64,000 nt of DNA from an uncultured Atopobium sp. (GTDB taxonomy: Bacteria > Actinomycetota > Coriobacteriia > Coriobacteriales > Atopobiaceae), in the NCBI GenBank assembly GCA_937997345.1, contig CALKTD010000010.1, forward strand, positions 95,817 to 159,816, read 5' to 3'. Position 1 is the stretch's first letter, and the number at the start of each line of letters is the position of its first letter. The translations under genes and the position numbers were made by a program. The notes beneath the pieces were generated by a model that had not been told where the DNA came from, did not search any database, and saw nothing but the letters and a program-made list of their open reading frames with translations. This document shows positions 9,095 to 18,409 of this stretch, piece after piece.

Positions 9095-11269
9095 TTACAA
9101 GGTAATTTTGTACAACCTCATAGAACCTTCTTTCAGCACCACCTCAAAACCCGGGGTGGTGTCTGTTATTTGCGTGATGCCCCTAAAAGTTCCAGGTTTG
9201 TAGGTGCTGGTTACAGCGTTGGAGTAATCAACAACGTTGTTCAGAATAAGGACGTACTGTACGTTAAGATCGTGTGTCGTCTGAAGCACCTCAGGGTCGC
9301 TCGCAATGCGATTAAGGCGCTTGCGAAGAATTGCGCTTGCAGGACGCTCTGAGGCGTCATAGCCGTTAGGGAAGCGCCAGAGCACATGTAAGTCGTTAGT
9401 GCCATACGCCCAGAGACTGCCATCTTGAGGTAGGTTTGCAATAATAGCGCCTGCAGGAACGGTAAGTTCCACGCGACGTAAAAACTCCAATTCCTCCGAG
9501 GTCAAAATGTAGTGATCACCATAGGCCTTCTCGGAAGCTTGTTTAAAGGCAATAGCAGCGGGAATTGGCTCTTCTGATTTAAGGTTTGGCATAGGAACCA
9601 CATAATTGAGTACAACTACACACGCAATGACCGCTCCCGCAATCAGAGGTTTGGCCCAAACTGTACAAAAGACGCAGGTCCGGGCCTTAGCTTGAGCTTG
9701 ATTCTTGCTTTGGCGCTGGGCAACTTTTTCTCGCCAGGAGGCAAACGCTTCCAGAGCAGCCTCGGCAAGGGTTGCCAAGCCAAGCGCTGCTAGTGGAATT
9801 GCCATAATGACACAGCTCGCCGCAATGCGGAATGGGTCGGTATACCAAAATCCCGAGAGATATCCCTTCAAAGGAACGTCAAACGTAATAATAAAAATGC
9901 AGAGTATGGACAGGTACATAAAGGCAGATACCATCCAGCGAGCCTGCTTGTGCTTAAACGTCCAGACGGCACCCACAAGCACGCAAATAGAAAGTACGGG
10001 CTGTGGAGAAACAAGCTCTCCACCTGCGTATGACTGTCCAATAAAATCCATACCAAGGGCGTGTAAAATAGCATCTTGCAAGCTTGAGTAAGCGCTCCAC
10101 CAGAAGTTGAGAGCCACGCCTCGAATAATCAAAACGTAATAGAAAACAGACCATATGACCAGCGCAAAAATAAAGAATGCGTATGCCAGCGTGACAGGCT
10201 TGATTTGTTTTCCAAAGAGAACAACTCTGCGGTTTGACTCTCCAATGCGTGCAAAACTCCAAGGCAAAAGCACAACAATTGACGAGAAAATCGTGGAAGG
10301 ATGCAAGATAAAGAGGGTAATGCAGCCAAGAATAAATATGACAATAAGCCAGATAAGATCGTGTTTTGGAGTCTTTGAGCGTGTCATCTGCATAAAGACC
10401 CACCAAATAGAAGGCATTACACAGAAGGCTACCGTGTTAGGAAAAATTGGTCCGTAGATTAAAAGCGACCAGGGGAAGACAAAAAATGTCAAGCAGACAA
10501 AGGCTCCGCTGATAAGCGCAATGCGATGCTTGGGAAGAACTTTGGCAATTAGCGAGCAGATTGAGAGCGGAAAGACAATGGCTGCACTAACAAAGTTGAG
10601 TGCATTTCCTGCAATAGGAACTGTTGTAGAAACAAGCTGTGTTGTTAAAGCAACAATGATGTTCCAGCCAGAAGGATAAAATCCCGAAGCTCCCGGTTCC
10701 CAAGGGGTAATTGAAGCTTCTACGGTACTGTAGAAGTCATAGTGAATAGATGAGTACTTTTGAGACTCAATCATTGCCTGTGTGACATCTAAGTGATGCA
10801 CAATATCCCAGCCCTGTACAAAGGAGCTGGCAGACGGAAGGGTGGGTAAGAAAAGAAATCCTACGGTAAGAAGGCCAATTCCTATGTACAGAAGAGGCAT
10901 CCAGAAGGGAAGTTCTTCACAGATAAACGCTGGTGCATGGTAAGTTGATGGCTTGAGCGCTTGTGACGTCTTGGATGTGCTGGGTTTCTCGCCTCTGTGG
11001 TGTTCTTTGTGTTTGGGAGCAACATAAAAAACGTAACCATTGACTAGAACCGTGATAAGCAGCGGAACAAGAATCATTACAGCCAAAGGGATGGGAATGT
11101 TAAGTGCGCTGAAGATTTCTCCCTCAATAAAGAAGAGGGCGCAGCTGACCAAAGGAGCACTAACAAGTGCCCAGGACTTTGGCATGCCGGAAGCATGCAA
11201 CAAAATGACGCCCGGCACGTAGAGCAGGGCAATAATGACAACTACACTTTGGAAGAACTCAAGCCACAT
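9095..11269 (-). CDS. Large polytopic membrane protein, DUF6541-like
   Basis: 724 aa with a start ATG but a weak Shine-Dalgarno. It begins with a membrane helix ending LLYVPGVILLHASG, which is typical of actinobacterial DUF6541 proteins, and has roughly 12-14 hydrophobic segments. A short soluble loop (about 95-120) and a C-terminal extracytoplasmic domain (about 590-724: EFLRRVELTVPAGAIIANLP, DGSLWAYGTNDLHVLWRFPN) follow. The topology resembles GT-C lipid-linked-sugar glycosyltransferases, but I see no catalytic signature, so the function is unknown. It is convergent with metK. Its promoter lies in the 150 bp before the tRNA terminator at 11392. Confidence 0.75.
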   Translation of the reverse strand: MWLEFFQSVVVIIALLYVPGVILLHASGMPKSWALVSAPLVSCALFFIEGEIFSALNIPIPLAVMILVPLLITVLVNGYVFYVAPKHKEHHRGEKPSTSKTSQALKPSTYHAPAFICEELPFWMPLLYIGIGLLTVGFLFLPTLPSASSFVQGWDIVHHLDVTQAMIESQKYSSIHYDFYSTVEASITPWEPGASGFYPSGWNIIVALTTQLVSTTVPIAGNALNFVSAAIVFPLSICSLIAKVLPKHRIALISGAFVCLTFFVFPWSLLIYGPIFPNTVAFCVMPSIWWVFMQMTRSKTPKHDLIWLIVIFILGCITLFILHPSTIFSSIVVLLPWSFARIGESNRRVVLFGKQIKPVTLAYAFFIFALVIWSVFYYVLIIRGVALNFWWSAYSSLQDAILHALGMDFIGQSYAGGELVSPQPVLSICVLVGAVWTFKHKQARWMVSAFMYLSILCIFIITFDVPLKGYLSGFWYTDPFRIAASCVIMAIPLAALGLATLAEAALEAFASWREKVAQRQSKNQAQAKARTCVFCTVWAKPLIAGAVIACVVVLNYVVPMPNLKSEEPIPAAIAFKQASEKAYGDHYILTSEELEFLRRVELTVPAGAIIANLPQDGSLWAYGTNDLHVLWRFPNGYDASERPASAILRKRLNRIASDPEVLQTTHDLNVQYVLILNNVVDYSNAVTSTYKPGTFRGITQITDTTPGFEVVLKEGSMRLYKITL

Positions 11270-11391
11270 CCTGATCCAATCAAGGTGTTAGTAAAAATTC
11301 TTATACTTCTGGGTCACACGACTGGGCGTGACAGCCACTTTGAACAGACTGGTCTATTTTACGATAGAAGCAAAAGTGGTGTTGAGATAAA

Positions 11392-11417
11392 CAAAAAGGA
11401 CTTCCGAAGAAGTCCTT
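11392..11417 (-). terminator. Terminator of the tRNA-Gln/tRNA-Glu unit
   Basis: On the minus strand, AAGGACTTC-TTCG-GAAGTCCTT is followed by a T-run. It is a 9-bp perfect stem with a UUCG tetraloop, just 3' of tRNA-Glu. Confidence 0.85.
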
Positions 11418-11424
11418 GAACATT

Positions 11425-11501
11425 TGGTAGCCCGTACCAGATTCGAACTGGTGATCTCCGCCTTGAGAGGGCGGCGTCCTGAACCGCTAGACGAACGGGC
11501 C
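11425..11501 (-). tRNA. tRNA-Glu (anticodon CTC)
   Basis: 77 nt with encoded CCA. The acceptor GGCCCGT pairs with ACGGGCT. The anticodon stem CCGCC/GGCGG encloses the loop CTCTCAA, giving CTC (reads GAG). The T-arm contains GTTCGAATC. It lies downstream of tRNA-Gln in a two-tRNA transcript. The cognate synthetase gltX is 2 kb away. Confidence 0.93.
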
Positions 11502-11520
11502 ATATATGTTTGGAAGGACA

Positions 11521-11594
11521 TGGCTGGGATAGAGAGAGTCGAACTCCCGTTGACGGAACCAGAATCCGCTGTCCTACCACTAGACGATATCCCA
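11521..11594 (-). tRNA. tRNA-Gln (anticodon CTG)
   Basis: 74 nt with encoded CCA. The acceptor TGGGATA/TATCCCA has G73. The anticodon loop TTCTGGT gives CTG (reads CAG). The U1-A72 pair is typical of tRNA-Gln. It is first in the Gln-Glu transcript. Confidence 0.92.
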
Positions 11595-11627
11595 AGATGT
11601 CATCCGTGCGCATCAGCGCGAGAAATA

Positions 11628-11656
11628 ACTATAAAGGAGACTCGTCAGAGATGCAA
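11628..11656 (-). promoter_or_regulatory. Promoter of tRNA-Gln/tRNA-Glu
   Basis: On the minus strand TTGCAT (11656-11651) and TATAGT (11633-11628) are separated by exactly 17 bp and lie about 34 bp before tRNA-Gln. The same TTGCAT box appears before tRNA-His. Confidence 0.6.
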
Positions 11657-11711
11657 GCAATAATTTCAAGAAATTCTGTTTGCAGCAAAAAATATTATAT
11701 AAAACGCATCT

Positions 11712-13361
11712 CTAAGCGCAAGGAACGTCTCTAGTATTTGAGCTGAGCATGCGTTCTGCATCAATAAGTGCCTGGTCAAGAGGGGTACAGCCGGTGCAAC
11801 TTGCGCATGCGGTAGGAGCGCTTGGAGTTGCAGCAAGGCCACCTTTAGCTGTTTCTCTGAGAGAAACAGGGAGCGCGGCGCCAACTTCTGCCATAGCGTG
11901 TGCAACCTCATCAAACGGAATTGGGTTACCAACGCCCGCAAGAGCAAGCTGAGAAGAGCTTACGGCAGCGGCTACACCAATAGCGTTTCTATCTTGGCAA
12001 GGATACTCAACTAGTCCTCTGACAGGGTCACAGACTAGTCCTAGAAGGTTAGAGATGGCAATAGAAGCAGCGTCCAAGCACTGTTGAGGAGTGCCACCCA
12101 AGAGCTCGGTCAGTGCAGATGCGCTCATGGCAGCAGCAGATCCAACCTCTGCTTGACAGCCGCCCTCAGCGCCAGAAACACTTGCGTTGGTGGTCAGAAT
12201 GGCTCCAATAGCGCTTGCATTCCAAAGCGCAGAAATAACTTGCTCGTCGGTGGCGCCAATCTCTTCTGCTACCGAGACAAGCGATCCTGGTACAACGCCA
12301 GAAGCTCCTGCAGTAGGAGCGGCAACAATGACGCCCATGGTTGCTGAGCGCTCAAGCACGGCCATAGCGTAGGCAACGGCTCGTGTTTGCGTGGTGCCCA
12401 TAAGCGCACTTGAGATTGCTGTTGGGGTGTTTGCTACGGTTTTGGCCTGACCGTTGAGCAGGCCGCCAATGGACTGACGAGGCGTCTTGATAGTGTCGTG
12501 AACCTCATCGCGCATAATCTCAAGAACATGAGCCATCTCAGCGTCTACGTTGGCATCTGGTCGCAGGTCCTTCTCGCGCTGGCGCATAATCTGGCCAATA
12601 GAGGCTCCCGTCTTGGAGCACCTGGCGAGAAGATCTGCGCCGTTGTCAAAGGCTCCTGAAAGCACGTCGTTTGTGACTTGTGGAGCTGCTCCTGGAATGG
12701 AAACCTGAGCGGCATACGAAACGTGAGGTGCCAGCTGGAAGAGATCTAGGACTTTCTGCTCAATAGGCTCGTCAATCTCAAAGACAGTGTGGGCAAAGCC
12801 GCCACGCTCTGAGCGGAAGGTGCGCATAGTTGCAACATTGATGTTTTGCGTGGCCAAAATAGTAGTGAGAGCTGCAAGAACACCGGGCTTATCGCGATGT
12901 GAAACAAAGATAGTGGGCATATCACCAGACATGCGAATGCGCACGCCGTTAACACCAGAAATACGAATACGACCGCCACCTACGGACTCGCCCATAACAG
13001 AAACATGAACGTTATCTGCACCGTAGAGATGAATTTCTACGGTGTTTGGGTGCAGAGTCTCATCGTCGCCTTTTTCAATAACTTTGTAGTTGAGGCGTGC
13101 TTCTTCTGCCAGGGTAAGTGCTTCACGGACGCGCGTATCGTCTGGAGCAAGGCCTAAGATGCCTGCAATCAGAGCGTAATCGGTGCCGTGACCAAGGTGG
13201 GTATGAGAGAAGGAGTTGTAGAGCCAAAACTCAACGCGCTCCAGCTGCTTTGGTGCAAGCGAGCGTGCAACCAGAGCAATGCGCAAGGCTCCTGCTGTGT
13301 GCGAGGAAGAAGGACCCACCATAATGGGGCCTAGGACCTCAAACGCAGACATAGAAATCAT
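11712..13361 (-). CDS. sdaA: L-serine ammonia-lyase, iron-sulfur-dependent, single-chain
   Basis: Deaminates L-serine to pyruvate and ammonia. The N-terminal beta-domain has SAFEVLGPIMVGPSSSHTAGA (residues 4-24). An ACT-type segment (about 150-220: SHRDKPGVLAALTTILATQNINVATMR) may bind serine. The catalytic alpha-domain carries the 4Fe-4S ligand cysteines in GGCQAEVG, GLVCDPVRG and PCQDRN. Alpha and beta domains are fused, as in E. coli SdaA. The ATG at 13361 has GGAG eight bases upstream. An earlier in-frame ATG at 13412 would add 17 unconserved residues inside the gltX terminator, so I reject it. This gives 549 aa. Confidence 0.93.
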   Translation of the reverse strand: MISMSAFEVLGPIMVGPSSSHTAGALRIALVARSLAPKQLERVEFWLYNSFSHTHLGHGTDYALIAGILGLAPDDTRVREALTLAEEARLNYKVIEKGDDETLHPNTVEIHLYGADNVHVSVMGESVGGGRIRISGVNGVRIRMSGDMPTIFVSHRDKPGVLAALTTILATQNINVATMRTFRSERGGFAHTVFEIDEPIEQKVLDLFQLAPHVSYAAQVSIPGAAPQVTNDVLSGAFDNGADLLARCSKTGASIGQIMRQREKDLRPDANVDAEMAHVLEIMRDEVHDTIKTPRQSIGGLLNGQAKTVANTPTAISSALMGTTQTRAVAYAMAVLERSATMGVIVAAPTAGASGVVPGSLVSVAEEIGATDEQVISALWNASAIGAILTTNASVSGAEGGCQAEVGSAAAMSASALTELLGGTPQQCLDAASIAISNLLGLVCDPVRGLVEYPCQDRNAIGVAAAVSSSQLALAGVGNPIPFDEVAHAMAEVGAALPVSLRETAKGGLAATPSAPTACASCTGCTPLDQALIDAERMLSSNTRDVPCA

Positions 13362-13389
13362 AGTTACTCCAAAACTAAACAAACGGTAA

Positions 13390-13428
13390 CGATAAAAGAG
13401 CTGCAAAACCATCTGTTTTACAGCTCTT
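13390..13428 (-). terminator. Intrinsic terminator after gltX
   Basis: On the minus strand, AAGAGCTGTAAAAC and GTTTTGCAGCTCTT form a 14-bp stem with one mismatch and the loop AGATG, then TTTT. It lies between the gltX stop (13494) and the serine dehydratase start (13361). Confidence 0.8.
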
Positions 13429-13493
13429 GTGTGGTTTTACTTTTGATACCCACTTACGCTTGGAAGAATACGCGGCAGGCACGCATTCACGCG

Positions 13494-15008
13494 TTATTTG
13501 CAAAGCTCCAGAGCGCGGTCAAGGCGAGCAAGGCAAACCTCACGTCCAAGAAGCTCCATAGACTCTCCAAGAGGAGGGGAGACCATGTTGCCGCACTCAG
13601 CAACACGAATGGACTGGAAAACAATGCGTTTCTTAAGGTCAAGCTGCTCTGGAAGCACCTCAAGGGCAGCGTCAATTGCTACAGCCTTCCACTCGTCCTC
13701 AGAAACGCCCTCAAGAGCAGTCTTTGCAGCCGCAAGGACGGTAGCACTCTGAGCAGCGTCTTTGGTAAGACCCTTCTCAACGCTCTTCTGATCAAGGGTG
13801 ACGTTTGCGCCTTCATACAGGAAGCGGGACTTCTCAATGACGTCTGGGCTTACTGTGGTACGAGGACGAAGAATCTCGGAGAGCAGGTCATACCAGCTTG
13901 GACGAGTTGCGTAAATCTCTTCCGCATCAGTTGTATTGCCCTGAACAGGCTCTAGATCTGCGCCTACAAGCTCTGGAATCAGAACAGTCTTTGCAAAGGT
14001 CTGGTTGTCCATAGTGGCAAGATACGTTGCATTAATCCAGTTCAGACGCTCTGGATCGGACTTAGCAGGGTTCTTGGAAACGTGGTCCAGAGAGAACTGA
14101 GATGCCAAAACGTCACGAGGAACAATGGTTGTCTCGCCATCAAGTGACCAGCCGAGAAGAGCCAGGTAGTTGACAAAGGCATCTGCAAGATAGCCCTGGT
14201 CACGATACTCCTCAACAGAGGTTGCGCCATGGCGCTTGGAGAGCTTCTTGCCGTCAGGGCCCAAAATCATGGAGATGTGTGCGAAAGTTGGAACGGGTGC
14301 GCCCAGAGCCTCGTACACCATAATCTGGCGAGGGGTGTTTGACAGATGGTCATCGCCGCGAATGATGTGGGTAATGCCCATACCAGCGTCATCAACAACG
14401 GTAGCAAAGTTATAGGTTGGGGTGCCGTCAGAGCGGAAGATAATAAAGTCATCAAGCTCGCGAGCGTTAAAGGTTACGTCACCGTGAACAGCGTCGTGGA
14501 CAATGACATCGCCGCGGTCCAGAGGAACCTTGATGCGGATGGTATAAGGTTCGCCAGCATCAATGCGGCGCTGAGCCTCTACAGGATCAATGTTTCTGCA
14601 GGTCCGCTGATAGCCTTGGAAGGGGTCGTGGCGCTCTTCAGCAGCCTTCTTGTCTTCAGCAAGCTTCTCTGATGTGCAGAAGCAAGGGTATGCCTTGCCC
14701 TCTGCCAGCAGTTTATTTGCTGCCTCACGATACAAATCAAGACGCTCGGTCTGGCTATAAGGACCGCAATCGCCGCCCTTATCTGGGCCCTCGTCCCAAT
14801 CAAGGCCAAGCCACTTCATAGCGCGTAGAATAATCTGAGTGTTCTCTTCAGTTGAACGCGTAGGATCTGTGTCATCAATACGAAGAATAAACTTGCCACC
14901 GTTTGCACGAGCAAAAGCCCAGTTATAGATAGCAGTACGTGCACCTCCGATGTGCAGTTTGCCTGTTGGGGATGGCGCAAAACGTACTCTTACCTGCTTC
15001 TCTGACAA
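13494..15008 (-). CDS. gltX: Glutamyl-tRNA synthetase
   Basis: 504 aa, class I synthetase charging tRNA-Glu. The HIGH-type motif is in APSPTGKLHIGGARTA (11-26) and the KMSKS-type motif is KLSKR (255-259). FILRIDDTDPTRS (40-52) and HIIRGDDHLSNTPRQ (214-228) are characteristic. The start is TTG preceded by AAGGAGGAG. If gatCAB is present elsewhere it may also charge tRNA-Gln, since no glnS is seen here. A terminator follows at 13390. Confidence 0.95.
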   Translation of the reverse strand: MSEKQVRVRFAPSPTGKLHIGGARTAIYNWAFARANGGKFILRIDDTDPTRSTEENTQIILRAMKWLGLDWDEGPDKGGDCGPYSQTERLDLYREAANKLLAEGKAYPCFCTSEKLAEDKKAAEERHDPFQGYQRTCRNIDPVEAQRRIDAGEPYTIRIKVPLDRGDVIVHDAVHGDVTFNARELDDFIIFRSDGTPTYNFATVVDDAGMGITHIIRGDDHLSNTPRQIMVYEALGAPVPTFAHISMILGPDGKKLSKRHGATSVEEYRDQGYLADAFVNYLALLGWSLDGETTIVPRDVLASQFSLDHVSKNPAKSDPERLNWINATYLATMDNQTFAKTVLIPELVGADLEPVQGNTTDAEEIYATRPSWYDLLSEILRPRTTVSPDVIEKSRFLYEGANVTLDQKSVEKGLTKDAAQSATVLAAAKTALEGVSEDEWKAVAIDAALEVLPEQLDLKKRIVFQSIRVAECGNMVSPPLGESMELLGREVCLARLDRALELCK

Positions 15009-15099
15009 AACTCCTCCTTGGCAGTTATTTTCTAGCGAGAAAATCTAGTTTATGCACTCTTTAGTATAACGCTTGAACACATATGACCGACAACGTTGC

Positions 15100-16068
15100 C
15101 TAGTCTTCAAACATATTGTGGTCTGCAAACTCTGCTTGAACGGTACGAATCATAAGGTCTACGTCTTCGAGTCCCAAGTGACGTTCCTTCTCGTCCGCTG
15201 CAAGTGTGTGCCTACGACGCGCCCAGTTCTCAAGTGCGGCAGGGGAAGACTCACGGGGAAGAGACCTAATTTCTGGGTCCAAACGACGGCAGATATCACG
15301 GGAGTCAATAACAATAATCTTGCCCGCTTTTCTAGCTTCTGCATAGCCATCAATGTTGAACATGAACCAAGAATCCTCAAAGGCAGCGTTGTGGGCCATA
15401 AAAGGAATCTTTTTCATAGTTGCCAGCAGAGCCTCTTGAGCTTTCTTATCGTCTCTAAATGATTTTTTGCCCTCAACATCTTTCCAGGTAATCTGGTGAA
15501 TATCGGCAAGAGGGACACCTTTTTCTTTGTACATCTCTGGGATGCCAAAGTAGGCAGTGTGAGGCTCTACTGGAACGGTGTTGCGACCAAGATTCCAGAA
15601 CTCAAAGCCCACGTTAACAATGTAACCCAGCTCAGGGAAGCGCGACGTGGTCTCAATATCAATGCCCAGCACCGTGCCAGAAACGCTCTTCTCGACATAC
15701 GCAATTTGCAAGTCGTTAAGAAGGGGGCCTGCGGTTTTAAAGACAGCCTTAGGACGACGACGCTGCATCTTTGCAACGGCAGCCGCAAGATCATCGTTTG
15801 AAAGACCGCGAGAAAGTCCAACACCTCGATGGTTTCTGAGTCTCTCCACGCCGTAGGTATCGCAGAGTGAGCGCGTTCTATCAGCAAGCTGCTGGATGAC
15901 AGAAAACTCTACAGGCTCTTGGCCTAAAGGAGCTTCTTTCCAGGCATCAAGCAGCGTTTTAATGGCATCACAGTTTTTGTTGACCTCGCCGATGATGGAC
16001 TGATCATCAACAAGAAGGCCAGGTATGACAAACGCATTAGCGTGCTCAATAGCTTGATTGATATCCAT
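15100..16068 (-). CDS. DEDD-type 3'-5' exonuclease domain protein
   Basis: 322 aa. The N-terminal 130 residues have no recognised domain. The C-terminal half resembles the DnaQ/RNase T exonuclease fold: GIDIETT (135-141; first Asp and Glu), then MAHNAAFEDSWF (HNxxFD-like), and LGLEDVDLMIRTV near the end (last acidic residue). The substrate is unknown; DNA or RNA trimming would fit the fold. The start ATG has a weak GAGAG upstream. It lies just upstream of gltX in the same orientation, 91 bp away, and is divergent from the aminopeptidase. Confidence 0.75.
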   Translation of the reverse strand: MDINQAIEHANAFVIPGLLVDDQSIIGEVNKNCDAIKTLLDAWKEAPLGQEPVEFSVIQQLADRTRSLCDTYGVERLRNHRGVGLSRGLSNDDLAAAVAKMQRRRPKAVFKTAGPLLNDLQIAYVEKSVSGTVLGIDIETTSRFPELGYIVNVGFEFWNLGRNTVPVEPHTAYFGIPEMYKEKGVPLADIHQITWKDVEGKKSFRDDKKAQEALLATMKKIPFMAHNAAFEDSWFMFNIDGYAEARKAGKIIVIDSRDICRRLDPEIRSLPRESSPAALENWARRRHTLAADEKERHLGLEDVDLMIRTVQAEFADHNMFED

Positions 16069-16221
16069 ACACTCTCGCTTTGGTGGGTGAGAATTAGTTC
16101 AACATATAAGTATCTACCCTGAAGCGCGTATTCTTTGCGTCATTTTTTAGAAAGTGTGCGCCTCACCAAAAATGCGTGCTAGGCTGTTGAATGCAACACA
16201 GTTCTATGAAAGGTTTTACGG

Positions 16222-17580
16222 ATGTCTGATTTGAATGAGTCACTTGCTCTTTCTGAGGAGCTCATTGCTTTCATTAAGCAGAGCCCTTCTATGTTTCATA
16301 CCACACAAACCATCAGAGAGTACCTGCTAGAGAGCGGTTTTATCTATCTCTCCGAGGGTTCTTCTTGGGATGTTCAGCCTGGCGGCTCTTACTTTACCAC
16401 GCGCAACAATTCTTCAATTGTTGCCTGGAAAGTTGGCGAGAAGTACCGTGAACCCCAAACCTCAAGCGTTGATGCTCCTTATCACTTCCAGCTTGCTGTT
16501 GCCCACGGCGATTCTCCAACCTACAAGGTAAAAGCTCAGCCAGAGCTTACCGGTGACGGCAACTCGCTTCGTCTGAACACCGAGGCATACGGCGGCATGC
16601 TTGATCACACATGGTTTGATCGTCCTTTAGGTATTGCTGGACGCGTGCTGGTCAAGGTGGGAAACAAGGTAGAGTCCAGGCTGGTCAACATCGAAGATGA
16701 CGTTGTCATGATTCCAAGCTTGGCTATTCACCTCGAGCACAAAAATGGTCTCTCGCCAGAGTTTAATCGTGCTAAAGATTTGATGCCACTCTTTAGTGCT
16801 GGAGAGCTTAATCCCGGCGCTTTTAACGCCCTGGTAGCAGATGCGGCAGGTGTGTCTCAAGAAGATATTCTTTCTCGTGATTTGTTCTTAGTTGATCACA
16901 CGGGTGGCCGTATTTGGGGTGCTAAGAAGGAGTTTGTTTCCGCTGGTCACTTGGATGATCTTCAGTGCGCCTTTGTAGCGCTTAAGGCTTTCCTTGCGTC
17001 TTCAAATGAGCAGGACATCTCTGTGTACACCTGCTTTGATAACGAGGAAGTTGGTTCAAATACCAAGCAGGGCGCAAAGTCCACGTTCCTTAAAGACACT
17101 TTGCAACGCGTAAACGCCACGCTTGGCTTTACACAGGAAGATTACTACCGAGCACTCTCGGCATCTTTACTGGTAAGCTGCGACAATGCTCATGCGGTGC
17201 ACCCCAATTATCCCGAGAAGCACGATGCGGCCAACAAGCCGTATCTCAATGGCGGCATGGTTATCAAGGAAGCAGCACGCCAGTCGTACTGCACCGATGC
17301 GTTTAGCCGCGCCATTGTCGAGGCAATTTGGAAGCAGCAAAACGTTCCTTACCAGATCTTTGCTAACAGGAGCGACATGCCAGGCGGATCAACTCTGGGC
17401 AACCTCTCCAACATTCAGGCCAGCATGCATGCCGTTGACGTGGGTCTGCCACAGCTTGCTATGCACTCCGTGTACGAGACCGCGGGCACCAAAGACACGC
17501 TTTTAGGGTACCAGGCTCTCAAGGCGTTCTATGACACCTGCGTCTGCATCACCGATGCCGATTCGTTTGAGCTGAGGTAG
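16222..17580 (+). CDS. M18-family (aspartyl-type) aminopeptidase
   Basis: 452 aa. A cytosolic two-metal aminopeptidase that removes N-terminal residues, typically acidic ones. The M18 strings are all visible: FQLAVAHGDSP (His and Asp metal ligands), SAGHLDDLQCA, CFDNEEVGSNTKQGAKS (catalytic Glu pair) and DNAHAVHPNYPEKHD. DMPGGSTLG and VYETAGTKD near the C terminus also match. The start ATG has GAAAGG upstream. It ends 5 bp before a TGGCGAGAA word and has no clear terminator. Confidence 0.92.
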   Translation: MSDLNESLALSEELIAFIKQSPSMFHTTQTIREYLLESGFIYLSEGSSWDVQPGGSYFTTRNNSSIVAWKVGEKYREPQTSSVDAPYHFQLAVAHGDSPTYKVKAQPELTGDGNSLRLNTEAYGGMLDHTWFDRPLGIAGRVLVKVGNKVESRLVNIEDDVVMIPSLAIHLEHKNGLSPEFNRAKDLMPLFSAGELNPGAFNALVADAAGVSQEDILSRDLFLVDHTGGRIWGAKKEFVSAGHLDDLQCAFVALKAFLASSNEQDISVYTCFDNEEVGSNTKQGAKSTFLKDTLQRVNATLGFTQEDYYRALSASLLVSCDNAHAVHPNYPEKHDAANKPYLNGGMVIKEAARQSYCTDAFSRAIVEAIWKQQNVPYQIFANRSDMPGGSTLGNLSNIQASMHAVDVGLPQLAMHSVYETAGTKDTLLGYQALKAFYDTCVCITDADSFELR

Positions 17581-17653
17581 TACCTGGCGAGAAAACCCGT
17601 GTACTAGCTATACTTACGTACATTGCATAGAACACATTACCTGAAGGAGTTCC

Positions 17654-18409
17654 ATGTCAGAAAAACAGCTTACTGCTCATGATATGGAGCTCCTAACTTG
17701 TGCAGGTATTTACGTTGAACCTCAGGCACTGAATGGTCCCGCGTTGATATTTCCTATTTCAGATGGTGAAGGTGGAGAAATACGTGTGCTGTGGCAGGGC
17801 GGCGCCTATGAGAGCGCAACTTATATAGATTCTAGAAAGAATCAGCTGGTATTTCCTTATCTCAAGTTGTATGACTTGCTGTTTGAAGCTGCCTGCCCCG
17901 TGCATTCAGTCTTAATGATTGGTGCTGGTGGTTGCTCATATCCTCGGTATTTAGTTGCTCATCATTCAGAGGTTTCTTGTGACGCGCTGGAGCTTGATCC
18001 TAAAATTGCAGACCTTGCTCGCAGCTATTTCTTTGTGGATGAAGCTATTAGGGAGAGTAATGGTAGGCTTCAGGTACAGGTAGCTGATGGAATTGAGCAT
18101 ATAAAGACTCTATCAGCATCTGATAACAAACGCTATGACGCTATCTTGAATGACTGCTTTAGCGGAGAAGTTCCACCTGCAGCTATGATGACTGTTGAGT
18201 GGATGAGCCAAGTAGCACACTGTCTTACTCCTGGTGGAAGATATCTCACAAATGTAGTTTCTGCACAGGTAGGAGAGGACGCACATCAACTTGAAGTACT
18301 CATGGATGTTGCGCACACTGTGTTTGAAGAGGTAGAGGTTGTTCCTTTGGATCCAGAGGCAGACCCAAGAGAGCCAGATAACCTTATACTCGTTTGTCAG
18401 CGCGCTTAA
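17654..18409 (+). CDS. Spermidine-synthase-like / SAM-binding Rossmann protein
   Basis: 251 aa. The core resembles spermidine synthase and class I methyltransferases: LMIGAGGCSYPRYL (about 88-101, glycine-rich SAM/dcSAM loop), CDALELDPKIADLARSYF (acidic residue at the end of strand 2) and YDAILNDCFSG (motif after strand 4). The usual polyamine-binding YHE/D residues are not obvious, so the substrate is uncertain. The start ATG has GGAG. Its 3' end overlaps the convergent MFS transporter gene by 26 bp. Confidence 0.7.
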   Translation: MSEKQLTAHDMELLTCAGIYVEPQALNGPALIFPISDGEGGEIRVLWQGGAYESATYIDSRKNQLVFPYLKLYDLLFEAACPVHSVLMIGAGGCSYPRYLVAHHSEVSCDALELDPKIADLARSYFFVDEAIRESNGRLQVQVADGIEHIKTLSASDNKRYDAILNDCFSGEVPPAAMMTVEWMSQVAHCLTPGGRYLTNVVSAQVGEDAHQLEVLMDVAHTVFEEVEVVPLDPEADPREPDNLILVCQRA

